This document shows, piece by piece, positions 9,795 through 18,370 of a stretch of DNA of 64,000 nucleotides. The notes under the pieces are model-generated. The model was not told where the DNA came from, did no database searches, and worked only from the letters and a program-made list of their open reading frames with translations. The first letter of the stretch is position 1, and every line of letters begins with the position of its first letter. A program made the position numbers and the translations under genes. The stretch lies in NCBI GenBank assembly GCA_016711805.1, contig JADJSH010000001.1, positions 419,232 through 483,231 on the forward strand, in the 5' to 3' direction. Source of the DNA: Bacteroidota bacterium. GTDB taxonomy: Bacteria; Bacteroidota; Bacteroidia; B-17B0; Aurantibacillaceae.

Positions 9795-9826
9795 TTTGAA
9801 AAAAAGCGGTCAAAAGCTTATATTTG
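9795..9826 (+). promoter_or_regulatory. Bacteroidota promoter for paaA
   Basis: TTTG at 9795-9798, a 20-nt spacer, then TATATTTG at 9819-9826, an exact match to the Bacteroidota primary sigma consensus. The paaA ATG is 22 nt downstream. Confidence 0.7.
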
Positions 9827-9847
9827 TATAATTCATAAACAAAAACG

Positions 9848-10789
9848 ATGGAACTTACTCAATTTGAAGATGTATTTGAAGGCAAATTAGCCAAAAATGA
9901 AATGGTGGAGCCTAAAGATTGGATGCCGGATAATTACCGTAAGCATTTAATTCGCCAAATATCACAACACGCGCACTCTGAAATAGTAGGAATGTTGCCA
10001 GAAGGCAATTGGATTACTCGTGCGCCAAGTTTACGCGCTAAAGTAGTTTTATTGGCTAAGGTGCAAGACGAAGGTGGACATGGATTATATTTATATACAG
10101 CTGCTGAAACTTTAGGTGTTAGTCGCGATGAACTATTAAATAATTTACACACTGGTAAAGCAAAATATTCGTCTATTTTTAATTACCCAACTTTAACTTG
10201 GGCAGATATTGGTGCAGTGGGTTGGTTAGTAGATGGTGCAGCAATTATGAACCAAGTGATGTTGCAACGTACTTCTTACGGGCCTTATGCTCGCGCTATG
10301 GTGCGTATTTGCAAGGAAGAAAGCTTTCACCAACGTCAAGGTTTCGAAATTATGACTCACTTGTCATTTGGTACTGCTGATCAAAAAGCAATGGCACAAG
10401 ACGCCTTAAACCGTTGGTGGTATCCAACAATGATGATGTTTGGTCCACCGGATGCGGAATCTCCAAATAGCGAAAATGCCATGAAATGGCGTATTAAGCG
10501 TGAAACAAATGATCAATTACGTCAGAAATTCGTCAACCAAACGGTTCCGCAAGTAGAATATTTAGGCTTAACCGTTCCAGATGCAAATCTAAAATGGAAC
10601 GAAGCTAAAAAAGGATACGATTACAGTGAGCCAAATTGGGCTGAATTTAAACAAGTAATTAGCGGAAACGGTCCATGCAATAAAGAACGTTTAGCGGCTC
10701 GTAACAAAGCGCATGATGAAGGCGCTTGGGTAAGGGAAGCAGCGCAAGCTTTTGCTAAAAAACGTAAAGAAGTATACGAAGCAGCTTAA
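9848..10789 (+). CDS. paaA: 1,2-phenylacetyl-CoA epoxidase catalytic subunit PaaA
   Basis: A 313-residue ferritin-like di-iron oxygenase, the usual PaaA length. Iron-ligand style motifs are visible: VQDEGGHGLYLY near residue 76 and CKEESFHQRQGFEI near 160 (ExxH patterns). The C-terminal region NKAHDEGAWVREAAQAF is typical of the family. With PaaC it forms the catalytic core that epoxidises the aromatic ring of phenylacetyl-CoA. It is the first gene of the rightward paa series and has a strong promoter just upstream. Confidence 0.96.
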   Translation: MELTQFEDVFEGKLAKNEMVEPKDWMPDNYRKHLIRQISQHAHSEIVGMLPEGNWITRAPSLRAKVVLLAKVQDEGGHGLYLYTAAETLGVSRDELLNNLHTGKAKYSSIFNYPTLTWADIGAVGWLVDGAAIMNQVMLQRTSYGPYARAMVRICKEESFHQRQGFEIMTHLSFGTADQKAMAQDALNRWWYPTMMMFGPPDAESPNSENAMKWRIKRETNDQLRQKFVNQTVPQVEYLGLTVPDANLKWNEAKKGYDYSEPNWAEFKQVISGNGPCNKERLAARNKAHDEGAWVREAAQAFAKKRKEVYEAA

Positions 10790-10793
10790 ATAC

Positions 10794-10819
10794 GGTGACT
10801 TCGACTCCACTCAGTCACC
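10794..10819. repeat. Short intergenic hairpin between paaA and paaB
   Basis: Seven-base arms GGTGACT / AGTCACC enclose a TTCGACTCC-type loop. It is the same element type as at 1070-1092. It could modulate paaA versus paaB expression, but it has no T-run and so is not an obvious terminator. Confidence 0.5.
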
Positions 10820-10856
10820 CAACAAAATAAAACTACTAAACACTAAACAGAATACA

Positions 10857-11144
10857 ATGTCAGATAATCAAGGCCCAGTTTGGGAAATATTTTTACAAAA
10901 AAAAGCAGGGCAACCTTTTGTACACTGCGGAAGTTTACATGCGTTTGATAAAGAAATGGCTTTGCAAAATGCAAGAGATTTATACACTCGTCGTGGAGAA
11001 GGCGTTTCGATTTGGGCAGTACCATCTAATGCTATTGTAGCGAGTAGTCCAGAAGATATCGGGTCTTTCTTCGAGCCTTCAAACGATAAAGTATATCGTC
11101 ATCCTACGTTTTATCAAATTCCGGATGCTATTGGGCATATGTAA
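10857..11144 (+). CDS. paaB: 1,2-phenylacetyl-CoA epoxidase subunit PaaB
   Basis: A 95-residue protein from ATG 10857 (MSDNQGPVWEIFLQKK). A start at 10752 would overlap paaA and add unrelated residues. Family hallmarks are GQPFVHCGSLHAFDKEMAL, ARDLYTRRGEGVSIWAVPS and the end YRHPTFYQIPDAIGHM. PaaB is a small structural subunit bridging PaaAC heterodimers in the epoxidase. It lies 67 nt after paaA. Confidence 0.95.
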   Translation: MSDNQGPVWEIFLQKKAGQPFVHCGSLHAFDKEMALQNARDLYTRRGEGVSIWAVPSNAIVASSPEDIGSFFEPSNDKVYRHPTFYQIPDAIGHM

Positions 11145-11256
11145 TTTTTAGACAGAAGATACAAGACTTAAGATATAAGACTTGTTTATCTTATCATCAA
11201 AAATTTAATTACTAAAAAAATCTGCGGTAATTTGCGAAATCTGCGGGACAAACAAA

Positions 11257-12015
11257 ATGACAACACAAGAAGCATTATTTAATTATACATTACGATTAGG
11301 AGATACTAACTTAATTTTAGCACAACGTTTAAGTGAGTGGACAGGCCACGGTCCTTTTTTAGAAGAAGATCTAGCTTTAACTAACATTGCTCTTGACATT
11401 ACAGGCGCAGCAAAATCATTATTAGAATATGCTTCAACGATTGAAAATAAAGGCAGAAGCGCCGATGATTTAGCTTATTTCAGAAATGATAGACAGTTTT
11501 TTAATGCCCAAATAACAGAACAACCAAATGGCGATTATGCCAAAACCATTGCTCGTCAAGCAATCATGGACTGTTTTGATTATTATTTTTTTACAGAATT
11601 AGCAAAAAGTAAAGACGAAACTTTAGCTGGCATTGCCCAAAAATCAATTAAAGAAGTAACCTATCATTTACGTCATACTTCATCTTGGTTAGAACGTTTT
11701 GGTGATGGTACTGAAGAAAGTCATAATAAAGCACAAACTGCAATTAACCAATTATGGCAATATACTGGTGAGTTATTTGAAATGACTGAAGTTGATGAAA
11801 TTTCATTAAAAGAAGGTATCGCTGTTGATTTGAATTTAGTGAAAGCCAAATGGGAAAAACACATGGCTGATTTATTAGCAAAATGTACTTTAACACAACC
11901 AGAAAATGTATTTATGCAAACTGGTAGCCGCACAGGAATTCATACAGAGCATTTGGCTTTTATTTTAGCAGAGATGCAAGCTTTGCCAAGAATGTATCCT
12001 GATGCTAAATGGTAA
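11257..12015 (+). CDS. paaC: 1,2-phenylacetyl-CoA epoxidase subunit PaaC
   Basis: A 252-residue ferritin-like protein and structural partner of PaaA. Characteristic segments are EEDLALTNIALDITGAAKSL near residue 37, the YHLRHTSSWLERFGDGTEES helix near 145, and the end HTEHLAFILAEMQALPRMYPDAKW. The 112-nt gap after paaB holds AT-rich sequence with repeated AAGAC(T/A)TAAGA phrases and a 'TCTGCGG...TCTGCGG' pair, common filler in Bacteroidota intergenic DNA. Confidence 0.95.
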   Translation: MTTQEALFNYTLRLGDTNLILAQRLSEWTGHGPFLEEDLALTNIALDITGAAKSLLEYASTIENKGRSADDLAYFRNDRQFFNAQITEQPNGDYAKTIARQAIMDCFDYYFFTELAKSKDETLAGIAQKSIKEVTYHLRHTSSWLERFGDGTEESHNKAQTAINQLWQYTGELFEMTEVDEISLKEGIAVDLNLVKAKWEKHMADLLAKCTLTQPENVFMQTGSRTGIHTEHLAFILAEMQALPRMYPDAKW

Positions 12016-12031
12016 TTTTAATTTATTTTGT

Positions 12032-12376
12032 ATGAAATTATTTTATGTACTAATTTTTGTTTGCATCAGTGCTTTAAGTTTTTCGCAAGGCGATAGAACC
12101 GAAAAAATAAAAATTACAAAATCACTATTTTCGAAAGTAAAAACTTTACAAGAATTACTGCCTTCTATACCTAAAGAATGTCCTGTCTCTGAATATCAAT
12201 TTGCAATTGACACTCCTGAATCAAAAAGGAACATCAAAATGAAAAGCAATGAAATTACTGGCGACATAAAATCAATTGTGAAAGAGATGAAAGGTGGGCA
12301 AAAAATATTTATCGAAAATATTAAATCAGATTGCAAAACAGAATTTAAGAAAAACTATATATTAGTGATTATCTAA
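12032..12376 (+). CDS. Small secreted protein resembling the GldM C-terminal domain
   Basis: A 114-residue protein from ATG 12032. An earlier in-frame start at 12002 lies inside paaC and lacks a signal peptide at its N-terminus. It has a signal peptide (LSFSQ cleavage), then a segment with NEITGDIKSIVKEMKGGQKI followed by FIENIKSDC, resembling the last beta-rich domain of the gliding/T9SS motor protein GldM. The resemblance is by eye and may reflect fold only. It sits 16 nt after paaC, and its stop overlaps the next start (TAATG). No role in phenylacetate breakdown is known. Confidence 0.55.
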   Translation: MKLFYVLIFVCISALSFSQGDRTEKIKITKSLFSKVKTLQELLPSIPKECPVSEYQFAIDTPESKRNIKMKSNEITGDIKSIVKEMKGGQKIFIENIKSDCKTEFKKNYILVII

Positions 12377-12483
12377 TGAGCTTTAAAGAATCCTGGAAAA
12401 AAATATCGCCATACTTTGTAGATATTTGGCAATACATTGTGATTATCATCATCATGATTATTGCGGCTATATTTATTTTATAA
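12376..12483 (+). CDS. 35-residue single-pass membrane microprotein
   Basis: A short reading frame starting at ATG 12376, which shares one base with the upstream stop (TAATG). It encodes MSFKESWKKISPYFVDIWQY and then an almost pure Ile/Met/Ala/Phe helix ending at the stop. The predicted topology is a short basic N-terminal part and one C-terminal membrane helix. The coupled start and clean amphipathic-to-hydrophobic layout support a real gene, though its size makes this uncertain. It is inserted between paaC and paaD with the GldM-like gene. Function unknown. Confidence 0.5.
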   Translation: MSFKESWKKISPYFVDIWQYIVIIIIMIIAAIFIL

Positions 12484-12534
12484 TTACCCAATACTCTCTG
12501 CGCAAAAAATCTCTGTGATCTTTGCGGTTAAAAT

Positions 12535-13023
12535 ATGAAAACCAAAGAAGACATACTTTCATTACTTTCTGAAATTCCTGATCCAGAAATTCCAGTCATT
12601 TCTATCATCGAATTAGGCGTTATTAGAGATATTAATATTACTGACGAGACGTCAATTACTTTAAAAATCACGCCTACCTACTCTGGCTGCCCAGCCATGA
12701 AACAGATAGAAGATGATGTGCGAAAAAAATTGACAGAAAATGGGTTCACCAAGATCACGATTAACACAATTTTCTCTCCACCTTGGACAACCGATTGGAT
12801 TACATCCGAAGCCAAAGAAAAACTAAGAATTTACGGCATTGCACCACCTGAGCATAGCACCGAAGACAAAAGCTGGCTAACTGGTAAAACAAAAAATATC
12901 GCTTGTCCCCGCTGCAAATCTCAAAACACCAAATTAATTTCTCAATTTGGCAGCACTGCCTGTAAAGCTTTACATCAATGTGAAGATTGTTTGGAGCCCT
13001 TTGATTATTTCAAATGCATCTGA
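12535..13023 (+). CDS. paaD: 1,2-phenylacetyl-CoA epoxidase assembly protein PaaD
   Basis: A 162-residue MIP18/DUF59-type protein. The N-terminal domain begins with IPDPEIPVISIIELGVIRDI and has the TPTYSGCPAMKQI cysteine loop. The C-terminus is a zinc-ribbon with CPRC, then CKALHQCEDC and a final cysteine, as in PaaD. PaaD is needed for an active epoxidase, probably in metal or iron-sulfur centre maturation. The leader holds a CTCTGTGATCTTTGCGGTTA phrase that recurs in Bacteroidota intergenic DNA. Confidence 0.93.
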   Translation: MKTKEDILSLLSEIPDPEIPVISIIELGVIRDINITDETSITLKITPTYSGCPAMKQIEDDVRKKLTENGFTKITINTIFSPPWTTDWITSEAKEKLRIYGIAPPEHSTEDKSWLTGKTKNIACPRCKSQNTKLISQFGSTACKALHQCEDCLEPFDYFKCI

Positions 13024-13090
13024 TTTTTTCGACTAAACTTAATTTTTATATTACGAAATAAGTATTATCTTAGCTTAAAGTATTTTGAGC

Positions 13091-14596
13091 ATGGTAAGTA
13101 AATCCTTTTTCAACCTCATCGTCAATAATTTTTTAGAACATGTTTTTGTTTTAAATAAAAAACGTGAAATTATTTTTCAAACGTCAAATAACAGTTCATT
13201 ATTAGGTTATAGCGACGAAGAAATCTTAAAAGATGGATTCCAATCCTTATTTATTAATCCTCTTTTTTTATTTGATGAAGCGTTGGATAAAGCCATGAAA
13301 TATGGCGAATATTACAATACAGAAAACTTTAAACACAAAACTAAAAAATTCATCAATATTGCTTTCCGAATTTTATATCAAGAAGATGAAGCTAACAGCG
13401 AATCGTATTTTGTGTTCTATTTACGTGATAATACCCAACAAAATTTAGTACGGAAAGATATCATTAAAAAAAGTTTGACGATTGAAAATCTTGCTAAATC
13501 TCGTAAAATTAGAGATGGCCAATTGAATGAAGCTATTTATGAAATACTAGAATCATCCTCAAGAGCTATGCAAACTACACGGGTAAATGCATGGTTATTT
13601 GATACCGAAAAAACTCAAATCCAATGTATTGGAAATTTTGATGCCCGAGAAAACAAACTAGTACCACAAACAGCATTGCCTCGTATTGCTATGCCTTTGT
13701 ATTTTAGTTTATTTGAAACCGAAAAAATAATCATCACTCGAAATACACTAACGGAAACTAAAACCGCAGAGCTTTATGAATTTTATTTAAAGCCACATGA
13801 TATTCAATCCCTGATGGATGTTCCAGTTAGGATTGAAGGAGAAATGGTTGGCGTTATTTGTTTTGAAAACGTTGGATGTCCCCGAGAGTGGACTTTGCAA
13901 GAACAAAAATATGGCTTAGTTGCTGCACAAATGCTATCATTAACTATAGAATCTTATAATAAGCAATTAGCAAAACAAGCTTTAGAATTAGCGTTAGACG
14001 AAAAAAATATTTTGTTGCAAGAAGTGAATCATCGTGTGAAAAATAATTTAAGTATTGTAGCAAGTTTAATGAATTTACAAAGCGAGAAATCAAATGATGA
14101 TTATCATAAACAATTATTTATGGAATGCCGTAATCGTTTAGATTCTATTGCCGCGGTTCATGAATTAATTTATAAAGCAAAATCCTATTCTCATATTAAT
14201 TTTAAAGAATACCTCAACCAAATTATTGAACATATTTCTGATTCATATAAGTCCTTTGAGCATATTAAAATCATAAAAGGCATTACGGAAGTTGATATAG
14301 ATATTTCGGCAGCTATTCCTTTAGCTTTAATCGTTAACGAATTAATTACCAACGCCTATAAACATGCTTTTACCAACAAAAAAGAAGGCGCAATCGAAAT
14401 TTTATTAGTTGAAAATAACAAACAAGTGTTTTTAACCATTAAAGATAATGGGCAAGGATTTGACAAAACAGTTATTCCTAAAAATTCTATTGGAATGGAT
14501 ATTTTAGGTGGCTTAATTGAACAAATTAATGGTACTTGTAATTTAACCAGCGACGAAAAAGGAACTCAATATAAAATTTCGTTTTCCAAAAAATAA
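13091..14596 (+). CDS. PAS-GAF sensor histidine kinase (HisKA_2 type), orphan
   Basis: About 501 residues from ATG 13091 (a TTG at 13085 is also in frame). The order is an N-terminal PAS domain (~residues 10-120), a GAF-like domain (~150-300), a HisKA_2 dimerisation segment with LLQEVNHRVKNNLSIVASLM (phospho-His) and a C-terminal ATPase with NELITNAYKHAF and DNGQGFD. No membrane segments are visible, so it is cytosolic. No response regulator is adjacent. Its position between paaD and paaG suggests, but does not prove, a link to control of aromatic degradation. Confidence 0.85.
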   Translation: MVSKSFFNLIVNNFLEHVFVLNKKREIIFQTSNNSSLLGYSDEEILKDGFQSLFINPLFLFDEALDKAMKYGEYYNTENFKHKTKKFINIAFRILYQEDEANSESYFVFYLRDNTQQNLVRKDIIKKSLTIENLAKSRKIRDGQLNEAIYEILESSSRAMQTTRVNAWLFDTEKTQIQCIGNFDARENKLVPQTALPRIAMPLYFSLFETEKIIITRNTLTETKTAELYEFYLKPHDIQSLMDVPVRIEGEMVGVICFENVGCPREWTLQEQKYGLVAAQMLSLTIESYNKQLAKQALELALDEKNILLQEVNHRVKNNLSIVASLMNLQSEKSNDDYHKQLFMECRNRLDSIAAVHELIYKAKSYSHINFKEYLNQIIEHISDSYKSFEHIKIIKGITEVDIDISAAIPLALIVNELITNAYKHAFTNKKEGAIEILLVENNKQVFLTIKDNGQGFDKTVIPKNSIGMDILGGLIEQINGTCNLTSDEKGTQYKISFSKK

Positions 14597-14618
14597 ATCC
14601 CAATTTTAGTTCATTGTC

Positions 14619-14786
14619 TTAACCACATAGACACATAGTGAATGTAAAAGTTATTGTTTTATAAATAAAAAAAACAGTAATTTTAACACCATAACTATGT
14701 GTTTGAAGCTACGCTTCAAAACTATAAAAGATTAAAACAACCAATATTTGTAAAACCCATTTAAACCTATGTTTCTATGTGGTTAA
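14619..14786. repeat. Long intergenic inverted repeat between kinase gene and paaG
   Basis: The arms at 14619-14638 and 14767-14786 are reverse complements in 19 of 20 positions and carry the phrase 'CCACATAGACACATAG' and its complement. Inside is a perfect 8-bp hairpin, TTTGAAGC-TAC-GCTTCAAA (14702-14720). The whole 217-nt gap contains no gene. Confidence 0.75.
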
Positions 14787-14813
14787 AAAACATAGAAAAT
14801 AAAAAGACCTATT

Positions 14814-15590
14814 ATGAGCTACATACTTTCTCAATTACAAGATAAAGTCATGGTTATTACTTTAAACCGTGCAGATAAATTCAATAGTTTTAATCGCGAA
14901 ATGGCTTTGGAACTTCAAAGCGTTTTAGATAAAGCAGAAGCTGATGATAATGTTAGAGCCATTGTATTAACTGGAACTGGCAAAGCTTTTTGTGCAGGTC
15001 AAGATTTAGCAGAAGCTATTGACCCTAACGGGCCAGGCATAGCAAAAATTGTGGATGAGCATTACAATCCAATTATTTTAAGAATCCGTAAAATTGAAAA
15101 ACCAATTATTGCTGCGGTTAATGGTGTTGCAGCTGGAGCAGGAGCAAATATTGCATTGGCTTGCGATATTGTAACCGCTACAAACTCTGCTTCTTTTATT
15201 CAAGCATTTAGTAAAATTGGTTTAATACCAGATAGCGGCGGAACGTTTTTCTTACCTCGTTTAGTTGGTTTTCAAAGAGCAACGGCTTTAATGATGACTG
15301 GCGACAAAGTAATGGCAACCGAAGCTCAACAAATGGGTATGCTTTATAAAGTATTTGCTGATGAAACCTTTATGACGGATGTTTTAGCTTTTGCAAATAC
15401 ATTAGCCAATATGCCAACAAAAGCAATGGGCTTAACTAAGCGTTTATTAAACGAAAGCTTATTTAACACACACGATAAACAATTAGCACGCGAAGGTATT
15501 ATACAAGTAGATGCGGCATCTACCTCAGATTACGCCGAAGGTGTAAATGCTTTTTTAGAAAAGCGCAAGCCTGAGTTTAAAGGAAAATAA
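14814..15590 (+). CDS. paaG: 1,2-epoxyphenylacetyl-CoA isomerase PaaG (crotonase family)
   Basis: A 258-residue crotonase-fold protein. The oxyanion-hole region is visible as KAFCAGQDLAEA near residue 60 and VNGVAAGAGANIALACDIV near 103, with FSKIGLIPDSGGTFFLPRLVG following. This arrangement matches PaaG more closely than a plain PaaF hydratase, for example in HYNPIILRIRKIEKPIIAAVNG. PaaG isomerises the ring epoxide to the oxepin before hydrolytic ring opening. It ends the local paa genes. The ligase (paaK) and later beta-oxidation steps are not in the window. Confidence 0.88.
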   Translation: MSYILSQLQDKVMVITLNRADKFNSFNREMALELQSVLDKAEADDNVRAIVLTGTGKAFCAGQDLAEAIDPNGPGIAKIVDEHYNPIILRIRKIEKPIIAAVNGVAAGAGANIALACDIVTATNSASFIQAFSKIGLIPDSGGTFFLPRLVGFQRATALMMTGDKVMATEAQQMGMLYKVFADETFMTDVLAFANTLANMPTKAMGLTKRLLNESLFNTHDKQLAREGIIQVDAASTSDYAEGVNAFLEKRKPEFKGK

Positions 15591-15605
15591 TCTCTTTTTA
15601 TATTC

Positions 15606-15640
15606 AACCCTGCCAGCGTTTAGAATACTGGCAGGGTTTT
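15606..15640 (+). terminator. Terminator after paaG
   Basis: Ten-base arms (ACCCTGCCAG / CTGGCAGGGT) with a loop of about 11 nt, followed by TTTTG. Confidence 0.85.
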
Positions 15641-15730
15641 GTTTTTCCAATACGTTATTAAACCTCCTATTGTTTACAATTTTTTTGTATCCCACACCTT
15701 AAAAGTCGTTATAACCTTAATTTTACTGTT

Positions 15731-17473
15731 ATGAAGGCATACAAACTCTTATTTATTTCCTTTCTTTTTTTAAGCTTCTCAGCTTTTGCACAACCTAAAA
15801 AAGAATACTACGATAGTGAACAATTAAAACTAAAATCCGAATCTAATATTGTAAAAGGTATGCCTCATGGACGCCATGTAGAATATTACAAAAATGGCAA
15901 CGTATCTCGAAAAGGTTCATTTTACAACGGAAAAGAAGATAGTACGTGGTATTTTTATTATGAAAATAAAGTTTTAAAAGCTATCGAAAATTACAATCGA
16001 GGCAAAAAAAACGGGCACAATTATTACTATTCTAAAACTGGTGAGTTAGCTCAGGAAACCGTTTTTAATCAAAATTTACCTGATAGTATTTGGACATCGT
16101 ACCACGAAAACAAAACGGTAAAAAGTCGTGAATCCTTTGCCAAAGGAAAAAAATCAGGTGATTGGTTATATTATTTTGATAACGGACAATTAGAAAGTTC
16201 TGGAAAATTTGAAAATGATTTAAAAGAAGGCGAAGTAAAAACCTTTTATAAAAACGGAAAACCTGCTTCTGTTTCCGCATTTTGTAAAGGCAAACCCTGC
16301 GGAAAGATTATTGAATATTACGAAAATGGTCAACAAAAATTAGAAAAAGAATACGTGGATTCTGTTGCTTTTGCTATTCACAATATGTGGAATGAATTAG
16401 GAAAACAAATTATTACAAATGGTTCCGGAACCATTACAGCACAATACAACAGTGGAATTATTAAAGCTCAAGGTGCCTATAAAGAAGGTTTTATGAATGG
16501 CTTATGGCGCTACTTTCATCCTAACGGAGAATTGGACTATGAAGCTAATTATGAAAAAGGCGTATTGGATGGTTTCTACTCTTCTTACTACCAAAATCAT
16601 AAAGAAAAAAGCGAAGGCTGGTTTGTAAATGGAAAGAAAAACGGTCTCTGGAAATTCTTTACCGAAAAAGGGGAAAAAGAAATGGAAGGGACGTTGAAAG
16701 ATGGCCTACGAAACGATAAATGGACTTACTATTACAGTAATGGCAATAAAGAATCGGAAGGTTATTTTTTAGATGATAAACAAACAGGTACTTGGGAATA
16801 TTTTTATCCAACCACCGAAAAATGGAAACAAGGTAATTTTGACAATGATTTAAAAACGGGCATTTGGACAACCTGGTTTGAGAATGGTAAAAAATTACAA
16901 GAAGGTTCCTATGTTGCTGGCAAAGAAAATGGGCAATGGCAAAGTTGGTATAACAATGGGCAATTAAAAGATCAAGGAAGTTTTAAAGATGCTCAAATTA
17001 CAGGGTTATGGGAAGGTTGGTATATGAATGGAAAACCAAACTACAAAGGAACGTATAACGAAAAAGGCAAAAAACAAGGCTATTGGGAATATTGGTTCGA
17101 AACTGGGCAGTACCGAGAAAAAGGTTCTTATGTGAGCGGAATTAAACACGGGCACTGGACAAGCTACTACGAAAAAGGAAACTTTATTGATAGTGATGGT
17201 AATTACAGCAAAGGAAAACAACATGGCACTTGGACATACTACTACGAAACTGGAGGTATTATGAAAACACAAGGTTTTAAAGATGGGCGTTTGTCTGGCA
17301 AATCAATTTCTTATTTCTCTAACAACAAAATACAATCCGAAAGTAATTACAAAGTGGTTAGCGAAAAACGAAAAGGTAAAAAACAAAGTGTTGCTCACGG
17401 CGATTGGGTTTTTTATGATAAAACAGGCAAAGAAATCAGTCGTATTACCTATAAAAATGGTGTGAAAAAGTAA
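15731..17473 (+). CDS. Secreted YwqK/MORN-variant repeat protein
   Basis: A 580-residue protein with a signal peptide (SAFAQ) followed by about 20 tandem repeats of 22-25 residues. The repeat consensus is roughly G.W.YYY.NG...E.G.Y..GK..G (for example GLWKFFTEKGEKEMEGTLKD). This is the MORN-variant repeat annotated as the YwqK antitoxin family. In Bacteroidota such proteins are exported and very common, and no toxin lies next to it, so the antitoxin label should not be taken literally. It probably forms an elongated beta structure. Confidence 0.8.
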   Translation: MKAYKLLFISFLFLSFSAFAQPKKEYYDSEQLKLKSESNIVKGMPHGRHVEYYKNGNVSRKGSFYNGKEDSTWYFYYENKVLKAIENYNRGKKNGHNYYYSKTGELAQETVFNQNLPDSIWTSYHENKTVKSRESFAKGKKSGDWLYYFDNGQLESSGKFENDLKEGEVKTFYKNGKPASVSAFCKGKPCGKIIEYYENGQQKLEKEYVDSVAFAIHNMWNELGKQIITNGSGTITAQYNSGIIKAQGAYKEGFMNGLWRYFHPNGELDYEANYEKGVLDGFYSSYYQNHKEKSEGWFVNGKKNGLWKFFTEKGEKEMEGTLKDGLRNDKWTYYYSNGNKESEGYFLDDKQTGTWEYFYPTTEKWKQGNFDNDLKTGIWTTWFENGKKLQEGSYVAGKENGQWQSWYNNGQLKDQGSFKDAQITGLWEGWYMNGKPNYKGTYNEKGKKQGYWEYWFETGQYREKGSYVSGIKHGHWTSYYEKGNFIDSDGNYSKGKQHGTWTYYYETGGIMKTQGFKDGRLSGKSISYFSNNKIQSESNYKVVSEKRKGKKQSVAHGDWVFYDKTGKEISRITYKNGVKK

Positions 17474-17535
17474 CCAATAAATAATATTAATTTATTTTAA
17501 TAAAAAAGTATATTTACTTAAATAAAAATTACATT

Positions 17536-18366
17536 ATGTTTTTAAACATTAAATCATTTCTTTTAGTAAGTTCGACGGTTCTTTTAATGAGTTCTTGCGG
17601 AGGAAATAAGCAAGAAGAACTAAATACAACAGACGATGAACTACAAGCTGTTGGCCTTGATTCTCAAAAGATTTCAGCACAAAATGTATTTAATACGATT
17701 TCATCAAGAGCTACCATTTTGGAATTAACAAAATTAGCAAATGCGGAATACAACGTTCAATTATTAAATAATCCCGACGACGTAAGTAGATATTTATTAG
17801 AAAGTAGTAGAGCACTTAATTTGGGCGTGTATGGCGCAGATTTAAACGTAGCAAGCATTTACGACCAAACTCAAGAATCGATGTTATTTTTTAAATGCGT
17901 GAGTATTATTGCAAAGAGTATTGGTGTCAGTAATTCTTTTGATGAAAATATGGGAGATCGCATGACAGCTAATCAATCTAACAGAGATTCAACTTTAAGT
18001 ATTATTACACAAGCTTTTAAAAGTGCTGATGAAACTTTAAGAAAAAATAATCGTCCTGGTACATCTTCTTTATTAGTTGCTGGCGCTTGGATTGAAGGTC
18101 TTTATGTAGCTTGCCAAACAGCTAAGGAAACTAAAAACGAACCCATCGTAAAAGAAATATTCGCACAAAAAGAATCGTTAGATAATTTGATGGAGCTATT
18201 ACTATCCTCTAAATTACCTGATGAAACCGCTTATGTTTTAGAGGATTTAAAAGCAGTTAAACTAATTATTGATTCAAAAACGGATAATGTTTTTACATTA
18301 GATGCGATGAAAGAACTGGATACAAAGATTACAGATCTAAGAACTAAAATCATTTCTTCTAAATAA
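17536..18366 (+). CDS. Lipoprotein of unknown function
   Basis: A 276-residue protein with a lipoprotein signal peptide (LLMSSC at about residue 21, then GGNKQEE). The mature part is mostly alpha-helical, with KLANAEYNVQLLNNPDDVSRY and repeated amphipathic helices. I do not recognise a family. It is followed at only 4 nt by the gamma-carbonic-anhydrase-fold gene, so they are probably co-transcribed. Confidence 0.65.
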   Translation: MFLNIKSFLLVSSTVLLMSSCGGNKQEELNTTDDELQAVGLDSQKISAQNVFNTISSRATILELTKLANAEYNVQLLNNPDDVSRYLLESSRALNLGVYGADLNVASIYDQTQESMLFFKCVSIIAKSIGVSNSFDENMGDRMTANQSNRDSTLSIITQAFKSADETLRKNNRPGTSSLLVAGAWIEGLYVACQTAKETKNEPIVKEIFAQKESLDNLMELLLSSKLPDETAYVLEDLKAVKLIIDSKTDNVFTLDAMKELDTKITDLRTKIISSK

Positions 18367-18370
18367 GTTT

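Noticed and set aside
15731..17473. Toxin-antitoxin system based on the YwqK repeat annotation
   Set aside because: The protein is exported, very long, and has no toxin neighbour. The label comes only from repeat similarity.
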